From NCBI RefSeq assembly GCF_039555335.1, contig NC_092640.1, forward strand, positions 42,226,599 to 42,290,598: 64,000 nucleotides of DNA, in the 5' to 3' direction. Each line of letters opens with the position of its first letter. Positions within the stretch are counted from its first letter, which is position 1. The notes beneath the pieces are model-generated. The model saw nothing but the letters and a program-made list of their open reading frames with translations, was not told where the DNA came from and ran no database searches. A program made the position numbers and the translations under genes. Positions 24,083 through 37,775 of this stretch are shown in pieces. Source of the stretch: Amphiura filiformis. Its lineage: Eukaryota > Echinodermata > Ophiuroidea > Amphilepidida > Amphiuridae.

Positions 24083-24755
24083 CAGATCTAGTACAGATGA
24101 TGGGAGGTTATTCCAATCGAATATAGTATTTGAAAAGAAACTATTAGTACACATTTGATGATACTCTCATGGACCGGAACTTCAGAGGATGATACTGTAT
24201 AGTGCAGTACTTGTGACGATTTGCTTGTGAATATAATAAATTATTTTCACGTAGGGTTTTTACGTATATTCACCCATTTTGCTTTTATTTTGTAGGTAAA
24301 AGTAGAACATATTGTACAACTGTAAAAAGACAATAACTGTTGCTCCTCAAAGTCTTTAATTAACAGCAATGGCTCCTTGTAAGCGTAGAATATTGCTCAT
24401 AGGTTCACCTTTCAAACGTTTGTTTTGAATTAAAATATCGTGTTGTTTTTCAAACCTTCGATTTTTATGAAACAATGTTACAAATTCAACAAAAATGTCA
24501 GTTTGACAAACGTCCCCTTAAGCATACTGTAAATACAGCTTGCAACCCTTGGCTAGTTCTGCAGTGCGTTGCTGAGCGGTGCTTTACAAGTTCATCTATA
24601 TTTAAGTTGACTGGTTGAGCAGTTCTAGGGCAATTTAGCAAGCCTGTCATGTCACATTGTACTGATGAGGCTATGATCATGAATTTCACAGTCACGCATT
24701 TTAGTAATATCTTTTCCGCCTTTACAGAAAACCGCACTTTAGATGACAGTTATAT
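24083..24755. other. Spacer, no gene seen
   Basis: No recognisable coding or repeat structure. Confidence 0.5.
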
Positions 24756-25177
24756 AATTCTCGCTATTCGCAATAAGGGCGCCGCCAGCGGTTTGCGATG
24801 TAATCGTGATGTATCATGGGAAAGGTCGACATCAAGTCCGCGCAATACGAATATTACCATGCTATTACATAGGAACACGTGACAATATTTTTTAGTTTGT
24901 CAAAATAAAGGTGTTACACGCGAATCGATACTCAATAATACTTAATAATGTGATTTGAAATGTGCACAATTAATTTTTCTCTATCGATTTGCGTGTAATA
25001 CCGTTATATTGACAAACTAAAAATATTGTCACGTGTTCCTATGTAATAGCATGGTAATATTCGTATTGCGCGGACTTGATGTCGACCTTTTCCCATGATA
25101 CATCATGATTTTCCCATGATACATCACGATTACATCGCAAACCGCTGGCGGCGCCCTTATTGCGAATAGCGAGAATT
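24756..25177. mobile_element. Near-perfect palindromic (hairpin) element
   Basis: Two arms of roughly 150-190 bases are almost identical reverse complements, from AATTCTCGCTATTCGC at 24756 to GCGAATAGCGAGAATT ending at 25177. The right arm has an extra 22-base tandem copy (CCCATGATACATCA repeated). The short frames on opposite strands encode the same peptide because of the palindrome. The tight arm match suggests recent origin or arm-to-arm gene conversion. Confidence 0.85.
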
Positions 25178-25460
25178 GCTGAAGTTTCAATATTTACGCT
25201 TGCAACACGAGATGAACTGGGTGAAAAGATTGATTCACTCCTTTTTGACGGCTTATTCAATCTTTTGATTCGGAAAATGATTGAACATCAATCTATATAA
25301 ATTTACAATGCAGTAAGATCGAATATCTTATCTTTTATCCCATTTGGTGTAAAGTTGTACGTTCGGAATTTGATGATATTTTGTTTAGTTTCATAGTCAT
25401 CACTAATTTAATTTTAAACGAGCTTTAAGAATCAGTGGCACCGGAACTCGAGAACCACTC

Positions 25461-25785
25461 CAGGTGAAATTCTTACTGTTTAAGGTAAAATTCATTATCG
25501 CAAGGTAAAATTCATAATTAAAGGTAAACTTCGTAATTTTAAGGGAAGATTAATAACTTCAAGGTAAACTTCATAATGTTAAGGTAAACTTCATAATTTT
25601 AAGGTAAAATCAATAATTTCAATGTAAAAATCACAATTTAAGATGAAATTCATAATCTTAAGGCGAAATTCATAATCTTAAGGTAACATTCACAATTTTA
25701 AGGTAACATTCATAATTATAAGGTAAATTCATAATTTTTAAGGTAAAATTAATAATTTTAAGGTAAAATTCATAATTGAATCAGC
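25461..25785. repeat. Minisatellite, unit about 21-22 bp
   Basis: About 15 tandem units of approximately AAGGTAAAATTCATAATTTT with point changes. It is contiguous without unique spacers, so it is not CRISPR-like. Confidence 0.93.
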
Positions 25786-25789
25786 TGTG

Positions 25790-26850
25790 TTCATTGAAAT
25801 GAGACCATTGTACTGTATTTGACATCCACAGTAATTCATCTGGGAACCTAGTCAGACTAGTATAGGACCTGTTTTTAGTCAATCATGATAGACCATCAGC
25901 GCAATCTCTGATCGCGCAAACAGGGTGAACCACGAAAGTCCACGAAACCACGTCGCTCGAAAAGGGTTCTATTCGCGGACTTTCTCGGTTCGACTTTTAT
26001 GCACGATCAGATATTGAGTTGATGTCCTGTGATTAAATAAAAACTAGTCCTACTGGTCGGACTAACGTAACTTGGATAACTTTTTCATCCAAAAAGATAA
26101 AAATAGACTTGTGGGTTAAACGGTTACGTCTTGATATGAACATAACTTCATGCCACATCTCTGCCAACAATTTATGCACTGATATAATCGTTCACACTTC
26201 AAATTAACATGACGGTAGAAACAGTTTAGGGCAATTTGACAAGAGCTGCCATTGACATTGGCTTTTAATGATGTAGCTAATGTACGTGGATTTATCATTC
26301 AAACTTTACATGTAGCCTATATAATTTCTTAATTATCATGATATAAAAAAAGTTTAAGGCAATTTGATAAGAGGTACAGCTAGGTGTCACTGACATCGAC
26401 TTAAGAATAATGTAGAGCTATATAATGTACATGGTATTTGACATTCAAAATTTACATCTACAACTTTCTTGCTATATTAAAGATCTCGTTAAAGCGGTGG
26501 GATGGCAGGAACCATATTTGTCCAATTCTAGCCATTTAAATATAAAACTGCAGTGTCCTTTTTGATATAGGAAGCCAATAATAATATTTCTAACTTGCTG
26601 TTCTTGAGTTAAGGCCAATAAAATATTAACGAAGGTTATAGACGTTCCCCCTCTCGAGAAAATCTATATGGGGCGGAAATGACACTCCATTCAAGCCTTC
26701 GGATCTCCTTTATACATACCATTTCGCTTGTGTGGCAGCTTTATTTGTCTGAATATTATTATTTACTTATTTATTTACAAATTTCAAAGTATAGATCTCT
26801 GGAAAGGCAGCCGTTGCTCTGAGAAAGGCAGTCGTTACTCTGAGTTTCAT
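25790..26850. other. Spacer, no gene seen
   Basis: Includes two diverged direct stretches (near 26215-26300 and 26350-26455, both with GGCAATTTGA and AAGAG.TGCCA-like blocks). Nothing else is recognisable. Confidence 0.45.
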
Positions 26851-26855
26851 ACTGT

Positions 26856-26856
26856 T

Positions 26857-26899
<43 letters not shown>

Positions 26900-26906
26900 T
26901 ATGTAT

Positions 26907-26941
<35 letters not shown>

Positions 26942-26942
26942 T
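26856..26942. repeat. (TTTA)n microsatellite
   Basis: A tetranucleotide run with one interruption. Confidence 0.95.
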
Positions 26943-27065
26943 GCAAGAAGTATTGTTATTATGTGTGGACTTTTTTACACCAGTCTGATGATTGCCAGCA
27001 GTTTGCTGGCATGAAACTGTCAGTAGCTAGAATGTAAATTACAAATCTGCCTTTTGGACAATACT

Positions 27066-27069
27066 ATAT

Positions 27070-27132
<63 letters not shown>

Positions 27133-27137
27133 TTTGT

Positions 27138-27176
<39 letters not shown>

Positions 27177-27178
27177 TT
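27066..27178. repeat. (TTTA)n microsatellite
   Basis: A second tetranucleotide run, with one TTTG unit, 120 bases from the previous one. Confidence 0.95.
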
Positions 27179-27179
27179 T

Positions 27180-29461
27180 TGAGAAAAATACGTACAAAGT
27201 AAAAAGGAAATATCCTATCATAAGATTACAATCATTTTATCCTGTGCGGTAAGTCGACCTATAACTGAAGTAAGTGTACGTGTAAAAAGCGTTAAAAAAT
27301 CTACCGTCTTAAAATAGTTGCTGGTTGTTGAGTAATTTTATCGCCCCTCGCTTCGCGACTATCACGTACAAGACGGTTTGAATGACAGGTATCTATAGCA
27401 TTATTTTATCGCTTTGGGCCAAGAAAGTTAAATCTGAACCAGAACTGAAGATGTATAGCCTGTACAAGTTCATTATACCATTTTCAAATCAATGAGGGTG
27501 TCCACACTATATATTCCAGGTTCGCATTGGTCCACATTAAGTCACTTTTTGTATATTATGTTCTCCACAGCATTTTCGCCAGCCCATAGGGCTGGTACCT
27601 AATTCTGAGATGGGGTTTGTGTACACTAAAGATTAGCTAAGATTATAGCCTTCTTCTATTGGTATGAATTATTTTTTTTACTTCTCGTGGTGGAAATGTT
27701 TTTGATGTCTGCTAATTCGATTTGCAAGGAAAAGAAAGTATGTTTTGCCGTTTCAACGAACGAAAACGATTGAGTATTGCCAAAGTTATGTTTGAATTAA
27801 TTATGACATAAAAAGTTATCATAGGTTAGGCCTACACATATAAACATAAACTTGTTCAGCAATCAGCATATCAAAAAAATGACATGGTCAAAGCGGGGGA
27901 ATGGTCACGAGGTCATATCAGTGGACTACTGAGCATAACATGATGTTTGGTTGCCTGTGTGTGAGTGCATAATTGATATGTTGATAACAGATCTAATAAT
28001 GTTGTAGAATCAAAATCTTCATTATATGGACCACATTGAAGTCAAAGTAATTATCTATCCTATCCTGTATCGTTTTATGGATAAAATTGACTCAAAATGT
28101 TATTGATGATATTATTGCTATCTTTAACATCAGTTTTGTCTTTTCAACGGAAAAATCCGATTGAAAATAAAGTTTTTAGGGCTAGCTATAATATTGAACA
28201 ATATATCCCATATTTTGACATGCACTTGTAGAAAATAAATAAATTATTGTCTTACTTTATAAATTATAAATACTGTAAAATGACACATAACTAAAGTGAG
28301 GCCAATTTCTATTTTTTTTATTTGATTCATAAAATTACATTCAACAAAATGATTGAAGACTAAGAAAACACACAATGCAGACTATTACAGAATGGAGTAG
28401 GTAAGATGCCATGTCCATAGCTTTGCAGGAGTTTCGGACTAACAATCAACACATTCAAAAAATACAGTTTAAAAGTGAAGATTGTAGTGAATGATCAGTC
28501 CTTTATCATGTGCTTGCCACTATCTACTTTATAGTAAACTATACATTGCGAAATAATATAAAATTATTTTAAAATAAAATGTGCATGTAAGTTGAGTTAA
28601 CATAGTGTATTTCTTGATTTTAATAATAAGCATGGGTAAAAAGCAGTAAAGACAAAAATACAGAACAATTTGGAGTAATGAATTAAAGAGTTGACAGGAG
28701 TTATAGGAGTTAATGTTTTTTGCTGTTTCAGTGTGCATGTTCTCACCATTGATGGTTTGGTGAACTGTCATGTAACATGGATGTAAGCGTGATCCTACAA
28801 AATGCCTTTCACGGTGACCCAAACTATTTACAAGACCTCTTCTGCATTGAGGCTGGCCTTCCCTTTTAAAGCGAATTTTTATTATGCGATTTGTCCAAAA
28901 GTTGTGACCAAATCATGCTAACCGTTTGCTCGAAAATAAGTGACAAATTTGAAACTTGCAGATTGCGGGAAATTGCGCCCAAAAGCAAAATCATAATTGA
29001 ACAAAAAAAATGAAAATTGCGCAAAGCGAAAAACCCTCCAATTTAAAGGATTTGCGTGGAAAATAGTACACATACATCGCAAATATTACACAAAAGTTCA
29101 TAATGGTCACTGAAAGAGGAATGCCTTAACATTAAGGTGTCTTAATATTCATAACAATTTGACGTAAGTAGATTAGTGTTTGAACAAGCGAGACTACCAA
29201 TATTTCGCCAGTGAAATTTGAAAAAAAATTGAATTCTTGATTTATCGTTCACAAGGAATACCGGTATTTTTTTTGTATTTAGGTTTAAATTCAGTGAAGA
29301 TTTCTATGTAGCATAATATTGATGCAGATTAAAAGGCTCCATGTGAACGGTCCAATGTGTGTCATCCAATTACGTTGTTTCTAACCTCTTAAATGACATG
29401 GTCTGAACTATACCGCGGTGTAATTGGAGAATTCATTTTTTTTGTCTCCGATTCAAAACGA
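27180..29461. other. Spacer up to copy B, no gene seen
   Basis: AT-rich. The 97-codon minus-strand frame at 28529-28822 has no recognisable family or splice context. Confidence 0.5.
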
Positions 29462-32012
29462 TGTTCAATTTATTGTAATGTGCCAGTCTAGAATGAGCGG
29501 AAGTAATGGATCCCAAAATGCAACGCATAACTGTTTCAAACAGCTACAATCACTTTTCAAAAATATATTCAATTTATTCAAATTATGGAAGTACGAGACA
29601 ATCTTGTCCTTCCCGCATGTAGCAGTTATAGGTTGCGCGTACCAGATAGGTCATTTGCCCAAATTTTGGCCCCGTAAGGAAACCTATGCCAAATACCCTC
29701 GAGATCCATACCGAGGAGGGAGCGGAGAGGAGCGCCAAAGGCGCGACAGCGACTAAGCGGCGACTAAGCGCCAACACAGTTTTACACACCTATATTCTAG
29801 CTCACACAGCGCGTTACATAGGCAGTACTACCGCGACCGTGTTGATTTTGTACTGAAAATCAAGTCAGTGAGTTTCCTCGGGTTTATAGTCTTTGCCAAA
29901 GGGCCTTCGCGATCCATACCGAGGGGGCGAGATAGCGAGGCGCAAAAGTTTACTCTAGGCCGTATACTGGTATAATAAAATCATCATGTTTTAGTTCCCG
30001 TTCGAAGGGTTTCGTTTTCATGAATTGATGCGTGAGGGATGTGCGTGTTTTTTTCAATGTAAAATTATAGTAGTTTTCAGTGAGTGCTCGGGAAAAAGAA
30101 GGGGTTTTGTGAGATTCTGATTATAAACCGGCCTAGAGTACCTCAAAACTTGATAATTTCAGAAATTAAGGCGGAAGGAGACGAGAACAAAACCTAAATT
30201 TTATATGGCCTGTAGTGCTATAGTACAATATACCGTGGGCATCGCTTCCCCGAGCATTGGAACCAAACAAGACACACGCGTTCCCTGGGAGCGTTTATGG
30301 GATATCAGCCATTCAAAAGCATAAAAGGAAAACTGCGAATATAATTCTCGCAATGAATCTCGGGAAATCAACACAACTAAGAGCTTGGCCATGTTAAAAG
30401 GGGTTTCCCCTAAATATAATTGATCGGGAATTCGGTAACGTTTTATCGACATACTATCTTTCTGTTGTTGTTATGGTCAGGCTACAGACGTCCCAAGATA
30501 CGATGCTTGATTCATCGTATTCAGACAAATATAATTAGCTCGCATAGTGACACTAGGTTTCGGTGATATTTGGTAACTCTATTTATTCATTACGGCGCAT
30601 GCTCATATCAATGACGGGTTGTGCAATAATTATCTGTTACGATAATCGCCATCGTCACCTCATTTGCATAAGGGTTAGGGTTAGGTTCACTAGAATTAGG
30701 ATAATCTGCATCGGGTTGCCGACCGCTATATATTTTGAAGTTGCTTCGAAGGGAAGTTTTGTGCGCCGGTCCACAGACTCTATAGAAAAGGATTTTAGAT
30801 TCTTTCTAAAGTCTGTGGTGCGTCAGGAATATGCGTTATACGCTGCATGATCACAATGCAATTCTAATGATTAATGATTTAATTTCATTTAATTTCAGAC
30901 AAATGAATATAGCATATCCAATATATTTTTAGGGAATTTAGGTGTTACGTACACATAAAATTTATGGATAGAGCTATATATTTGCGGCAAGCAACAAATT
31001 CTTCAAATGAATACAATATGAATTACAGTTGAGTGAAATGATGAGTGGGGCTAACATTATGAAGGGGGCACCTGCTCCTGGCGCTGATGTGGGAGAAGCG
31101 TTGAAGCGAGCACATTGCTAAGCATTGCCTTTGCGGATGTTGTGATAATAGGAAAATGGGGAAAATTTTAAATTAAAATGTCTTTGCAACGCTGTAAGTT
31201 TATTTTCAATCGAAATAAAAGAGCCACATTTTCTACATTATTAACTTTTACTATAGCTTGTGGATATGAGGATCATATCCTCGGAAAGGCAATTTTGTAA
31301 CCTATATGATAAACATTATAAAACGGAAGAAACGTGGTACATCTTATTTTAAAATGTCAATAACCCAACTTGTAATGTGTCAACCGTGCCAATTACCTGA
31401 ATATGTGTAAGATGTGATACATGAAAATTCACATTATAAGAATTTCAAAAGGAACCTTACGAGTTTCCGAGAACAACAGGTAATACACCCGGTATTACGT
31501 TTCACACTTTGTTTGGAGACATTTGGTACAAACTGTGTGCAAACAGTAGTACTAGGAAATGACATGATTTAACATCGCTATAACTTAAATAATTATTATT
31601 CTTATACACATCGAATCTTTCTGCATGACACTCCTGGATGTGGTAAATCAACATTCAACTTAATTTGTTTGTGTGTGTACAATTTCAAGAAAAATAAAAT
31701 TCCAACTTGTTCAAAGAATCAACATTCATATTGGTAGATCACCTGCGTTTAAAGGTTGCATAATTATGATAAGAAATTAATTGTATTACACATAATCGTC
31801 TTTTTTGACGTTCTATTGATAATGAAATCTGTCATTGGGTATGCACTTTTGTTTCATTTCGTAGCGGCGTGCCTTTTGAACTTGAAGTTGATTGTAGTTC
31901 TGTATCCCTTTTTGTCGATCTATGATTAAACTTGCACATCATATCGGCCAAGTCATGACGTGGTCGAATTGTATTATGTAAGATACTCAACAATAATTTT
32001 GAAAGAATAATA
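29462..32012. other. Duplicated non-coding sequence
   Basis: Counterpart of 1-842 joined to 1927-3850. No gene recognised. A TTAGGG-type run lies at about 30670-30684. Confidence 0.6.
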
Positions 32013-32195
32013 CACTCTTAAAACATCTACTCGATTTGACTAGATTACCAATGAAATACGATCTCACTAAATTTTCCGAGTCAAATTTGACATGATTTTA
32101 GAGACGATTTTGGGCTAACATTGACTCGGAAAATCTAGTAGGATTTTATTTCACTAAAAATGTAGAGACAAATCGACAAGATCATTTTAAGAGTT
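32013..32195. mobile_element. Small MITE with CACTCTTAAAA termini, copy B
   Basis: Paralogue of 3852-4033. The right end has degraded here (GAGTTATA instead of GAGTGTA). Confidence 0.6.
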
Positions 32196-32666
32196 ATACA
32201 AAATGGCAAAAATATGTGGAAATGCAGTACATGGAATGGAACGCAGGCTTGGAGATGCTAAGGGACACAAAAGGCAGCCACCAAACCACAAAGTAGCCTA
32301 CTATACAGATTATTCAGCAAAACAATGGGCATTTTCAAGTTTCAAATTTTGGTTTATCTATTGTTCAGAAACTCGATATCAATAGATTAAAGTTAGCAAT
32401 GCTCTGAATGTTCTGAATCGAATTAGCTTTTCGTAATAGGACATCAAATTTTAATCTAGGTGAGTGAAGACATGCTTTCATTTGCAGTTCTTTTAATATC
32501 ACTCATACATAAATTCTAGACAGTTCATTGGTAGATTACCATTGATATTTTTACCATCAACCAATGCCGTTTGATAGTTTTTATCTAAGGTTTTGAATTG
32601 GTCAGACATTTAGTGATTATAGTGCGACCACCACACTCTTATAAAAACATACCGTTAGTATTTATA

Positions 32667-33614
32667 CAGGGTGTCCAAAAAAAAGAGGCCCCTCATTACG
32701 CCCTCTTTTTCTCCTATTTCTAAAAAGTTGATTTAATATATTTTGGTATTTAAAGAAACCTTTAATCGTTAGCTTTAATAAATCAAAACAATTATTTCAA
32801 TCGGCTCACAACTTTTAAAGATATGCCCTTTTGAATAAAAGTACCCGTTTTTCACTTTGTCCACGGATAGCAAACAGAGTGGTTGGGATGGCTCATGCTG
32901 TGGAGTGGCCTGCACGATCACCAGATCTCACACCATTGATTTTTTTCCTTTGTGTCAAAATCCAAGATCTTCGCAAACGTGTTCGCAAGTATCCGGCGCA
33001 CAAGGGTGGTACGCAACGCAATTGATGCAATGAGGACCAGGGCTGAAACCTAGCTGTATTCGCCAAGGAGGCAACCAGGTAGAGGGCAGAGCAGCACAGT
33101 AAACTCACTTCAGAAGAACCAAAGACAAACCAAACAGCCTTTTAGGGCTACCTTTTATTGTAAATAAAAAAGAAAGCAAGAAACAACATAGTAAGAAAAA
33201 ATAAGTAATTGCAAGTAAAGCAAAAGAAGTCCCATTCGGCATCCATTTTACCCACAAATTAATGACACTATTAACAAAACCCATTGCCCATAAACCCACC
33301 GGTAAAGCCCATTCCATAAATAAAGTTATTTTATAAAGTTATCATTGAGGAATGTTTGATATTCATGCATGGTATGTGTACTCCTTTTCAATCTTTGAAG
33401 TAGCCAAACTTTATCCGTGGACAGAGTGAAAAACGGGTACATTTCTTTAAAAGAGCATTATCTTCAAAAGTTGTGAGCCGATTGATATAATTGTTTTGGA
33501 TTATTAAAGCTAACGACTCAAGGTTTTTTTACATACCAAAATATATTTGATCAACTTTTCAGAAATAGGAGAAAAAGAGGGCGCATTGAGGGGCCTCTTT
33601 TTTTGGACATCCTG
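32667..33614 (+). mobile_element. Tc1/mariner-like element with about 200-bp inverted arms
   Basis: The element starts CAGGGTGTCC and ends GGACATCCTG between two TA dinucleotides (32665-32666, 33615-33616). Copy A lacks it. The arms, about 32667-32870 and 33410-33614, are long imperfect reverse complements. Between them a decayed transposase fragment survives at about 32885-33020: WPARSPDLTP is the conserved block carrying a catalytic Asp of mariner-type DDE transposases. The frame ends shortly afterwards and the rest of the gene is missing, so the copy is defective. Confidence 0.82.
32885..33020 (+). pseudogene. Mariner-type transposase remnant
   Basis: Encodes HAVEWPARSPDLTPLIFFL and a short basic tail. 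The Ser-Pro-Asp-Leu block matches the third-aspartate region of mariner DD(n)D transposases. No upstream catalytic residues are present. Confidence 0.7.
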
Positions 33615-33710
33615 TAGGTATAATAATATCGTATATAGCTCCCATATACATTTGTTTTGATCTGGCCCCATCAGAACCCAAGCGTGTATCTGCAAGGAAT
33701 GACCCTTTAA

Positions 33711-36446
33711 GAGGCAGTCTCCCTTATTATGTACGGATTTGCGATACAAAAAAAAATAGAATTGTCTCTAAAAATAATTTTGGTACATATTAGCACCAAC
33801 AACTCACATGTAAAATATGAGCGTGCACAGCGCCCTCGTTCAACTTGAAAAAATTCTTGAAATTTCAGCCTCTCTGAGCCTTACTTGCAAATGGTAAACT
33901 TTGGAGGTGCATAACATCGTGCGCCATCATCATCCCAACCTGCATTTTGCATTTTTTAAAGTACCAAATGGTTACATTACAAAAACCAAGAAAAAAAAAT
34001 TGGGATCTTGATGGCGCACAAAATCAGCAAAGCCAATGATTTGATGAAAAGCGCCCTCGTGCAAACTTCAAAGCATCATAACGGGCTGCGCCATCAAGAT
34101 CCCAAGTCCGAACAAGTTTGAAATTAAAGACCTCCATGGCAAGTTTCATTTTTCAGCAAAATTTTTTTGGGATTTCATTGGCGCACCGAGTTAACAGAGG
34201 TCAAAGGTCAAAATTTCCTATTTTCGCACATATTTGCACGCCTGTATTATTGCGCGCCAACGTCACCTGACTCTCCGAATAGCATTTCATCAAAGAAGAG
34301 TTAATTTTCTGCAAGAACTGAAAAAATTAGCTTGGGATCTCTTGATCTTTATATTTTTCTGATTTTTTGAAAATTTGACCTCTTTTTCCCACTCGCTGCA
34401 CAATGTGGGATTTTTACTGCATCACAAAAAGATGCGCCAACAAGATCCCAATTTTATTTTTCATCGTCTAGCTTCTTTGGCGACCAGTAGACAAAAAACA
34501 AGCAACAGCTAATTGGGATCATGTGGGCGCACTAATATAAAAGAGGTCAAAGGTCAAGCTTTGTGCCAAAGTGATGCATATTTGCCTATGTGCAGCACGA
34601 AAGTGGAACTTTGACCCGCAATAAAAATGTGCGCCAACAAGATCCCATCTTACTTTTTGGATGATTGGATAAAGGGGCTTATGTATAACTGATAACAAGT
34701 AAAAAAAAAAAGTGGGATCATGTGGGCGCACTAATTCAATAGAGGTCAAAGTTCATACTTTGTGCCGAATTGGCATTACTTTGCCTATGTGCAGCACAAA
34801 AGTAGAACTTTGACCCGCAATAAAAATGTGCGCCAACAAGATCCCATCTTACATTTTGGATGATTGGATAAAGGGGCTTATGTATAACTGATAACAAGTT
34901 AAAAAAAAAGTGGGATCATGTGGGCGCACTAATTCAATAGAGGTCAAAGTTCATACTTCATACAAAATTAACCGATTTTTAGCCTAAAGTTGCCGAATTC
35001 AGCAACCTTTCAATCAAATTTTGCAAAATATGACTAAGTATTTTGACAAAAATTTTTTTTACTCTCACCAACTACCATGATGGAATCAGCACCATTTGAA
35101 ATGCACTCACACAAGTTTCTATGAGACATGTCTGGTGATCCCCATTGAAAAAAAATTCGGCACAAAGTATGAACTTTGACCTCTATTGAATTAGTGCGCC
35201 CACATGATCCCACTTTTTTTACTTGTTATTAGTTATACATAAGCCCCTTTATCCAATCATCCAAAAAGTAAGATGGGATCTTGTTGGCGCAAATTTTTAT
35301 TGCGGGTCAAAGTTCCACTTTTGTGCTGCACATAGACAAAATAATGCCAATTCGGCACAAAGTATGAACTTTGACCTCTATTGAATTAGTGCACCCACAT
35401 GATCCCACTTTTTTTTTACTTGTTATCAGTTATACATAAGCCCCTTTATCCAATCATCCAAAAAGTAAGATGGGATCTTGTTGGCGCACATTTTTATTGC
35501 GGGTCAAAGTTCCACTTTCGTGCTGTACATAGGCAAAAAATATGCATCACTTTGGCACAAAGCTTGACCTTTGACCTCTTTTATATTAGTGCGCCCACGT
35601 GATCCCAATTAGCTGTTGCTTGTGTTTTATCTATTGGTCGCCAAAGAAGCTAGACGATGACAAATAAAATTGGGATCTTGTTGGCGCATCCTTTTGTGAT
35701 GCAGTAAAAAGCCCACATTGTGCTGCGCGTCATTGTTCGAGTGGGAAAGAGGTCAAATTGACCTCCAAAATGAGGCTAAGTCCATTTTCAAAAATCAGAA
35801 AATATGAAGATCAAGAGATCCCAAGCTATTTTTTTCAGTTCTTGCAGAGAATTACCTCTTCTTTGATGAAATGCTGTTCGGAGAGTCAGGTGACGTTGGC
35901 GCGCGATAATACAGGCATGCAAATATGTGCGAAAATAGGACATTTTGACCTTTGACCTCTGTTAACTCGGTGCGCCAACGAAATCCCAAAAATTTTTTGC
36001 TGAAAAATGAAACTTGCCATGGAGGTCTTTAATTTCAAACTTGTTCGGACTTGGGATCTTGATGGCGCAGCCCGTTATGATGCTTTAAAGTTTGCACGAG
36101 GGCGCTTTTCATCAAATCATTGGATTTGCTGATTTTGTGCGCCATCAAGATCCCAATTTTTTTTCTTGGTTTTTGTAATGTAACCATGTAAAAAAATGCA
36201 AAATGCAGGTTGGGATGATGATGGCGCACGATGTTATGCACCTTCAAAGTTTACCATTTGCAAGTAAGGCTCAGAGAGGCTGAAATTTCAAGAATTTTTT
36301 TAAGCTGAACGAGGGCGCTGTGCACGCTCATATTTTACATGTGAGTTGTTGGTGCTAATGTACCAAAATTATTTTTTAGAGACAATTCTATTTTTTTTTG
36401 TATCACAACCCCCCTTATTCATGTACATAATAAGGGAGACTGGCTC
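33711..36446. mobile_element. 2.7-kb TTAA-flanked palindromic (foldback) element
   Basis: TTAA flanks both ends (33707-33710 and 36447-36450), and copy A has a single TTAA at the same point. The ends are GAGGCAGTCTCCC and, inverted, GAGCCAGTCTCCC. Almost the whole element is one inverted repeat around a loop of about 190 bases (roughly 34965-35155). Each arm contains near-200-bp subrepeats and a recurring box TGGGATCNTGNNGGCGCAC in alternating orientation. Opposite-strand frames at 34519-34749 and 35399-35602 encode nearly the same peptide because of the palindrome. The TTAA duplication suggests piggyBac or Kolobok machinery (inference). No transposase seen. Confidence 0.87.
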
Positions 36447-36450
36447 TTAA

Positions 36451-37763
36451 ACAAACAACATGTCTGTATTTTTAACATTTCTATTATGGCAGATCCCTAA
36501 AAAAAACACAAGATAAAAAACTGGCGCACCGTGTATAACCGTAACGTGAACTTGTGTAATCATTTCTTGCTATATGCATATTTCTCACGTTTGAACTTTT
36601 CATTCGAGTGAATAAAATGCGTCTCGACATCGACTTAATTTATCTTTTTATAGAAAACCCAATTGTACCATTCTAATCACTTATCAGAGTCTGAAGTGCT
36701 AGTGCTGGATAAAGATTTTAAAACAAATCGGTAATTTCTTCCAAAATAGTCTGTGATATACTCTCATACACTTTTTGCCATAAATGCCGCTATACATGAT
36801 GGGGAATTTTAAATAAATGCGTCTTGAAGACAACGTCTATTATTGTCTTCAAATTTAATGACAAAACCTTTCGAAAAAAAAAACACATGACATAAAAGTT
36901 TTTCAAATGTTATTAACATAATGTTACAATATTTTGCTGCAATTTCTAAAAAAGAAAGCAAAATTATACTTCTACGCTACTTAAAAGTTTTTAAACGTAT
37001 CGTTTTGACTGTAATACTATATAACACTTCCTTTAAACAAGTTTTGGCAACCTTTCCTAACCTTTTACGTTATTCATCAATTCAACAATAACACACCACC
37101 TTCTATTCAAAAATATATAAGGGATTTTGAAGGAAATCTCGAAGCGTAATTAACAAATTTACAAAAAATCGAATCAAAATCTGTTAAAGTCGCGACATCA
37201 AGTTTAGCAAATCCAAGACATTTAAATCGTCAGCTACTTGAAGTGGCTGCCACGTCTACGGACCCGTCGATCCACTTGAACCAAACGTCTTTACTATAGC
37301 TTAATCATGAACCAAAGTAGAATTTTTAAATTTCAAACATAGGTTGCTAGGCAATGTAAGGAGGGAGTGAACAGTTGATAACATAAAGGCAATATACGAC
37401 AGTCATGACAGTAATGTACAGAAACTACTCTTTTGCCAAAATCGAACTCGGTTAGGACTCTGACACAAAAGGACTCGGCTCGGATCGGACTCGGACAAAA
37501 AGAAGGCTCGGACTCGACGCCGGGGAAGAATTACCTCAAATGATCATGAGAGCACTTGCTTTTTTTTTATCTTCAAGGCAATCCTTTATTTCTGTTCTAT
37601 CTGGAACAACCAATTAACCACCTTGATTCCTCTTTATCAGGGAGCACCGCTAAACTGGGAGAACTCGCTAAGGACTGGAGGGGCGTAAGACCGTATCTCC
37701 ACATTATACAACTCTGGGAAATATATAGCCATATTATGTTTATTAGCTCAGCTTTAGAGCAAC
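36451..37763. other. Duplicated non-coding sequence
   Basis: Counterpart of about 4595-5660 with small indels. No gene recognised. Confidence 0.6.
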
Positions 37764-37775
37764 AGACATGAAAAC

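Noticed and set aside
25461-25785. CRISPR-like array
   Set aside because: Units are contiguous with no unique spacers, and the context is eukaryotic.
34519-35602. Two frames encoding almost the same peptide on opposite strands
   Set aside because: They are mirror images produced by the palindrome, with no family match.
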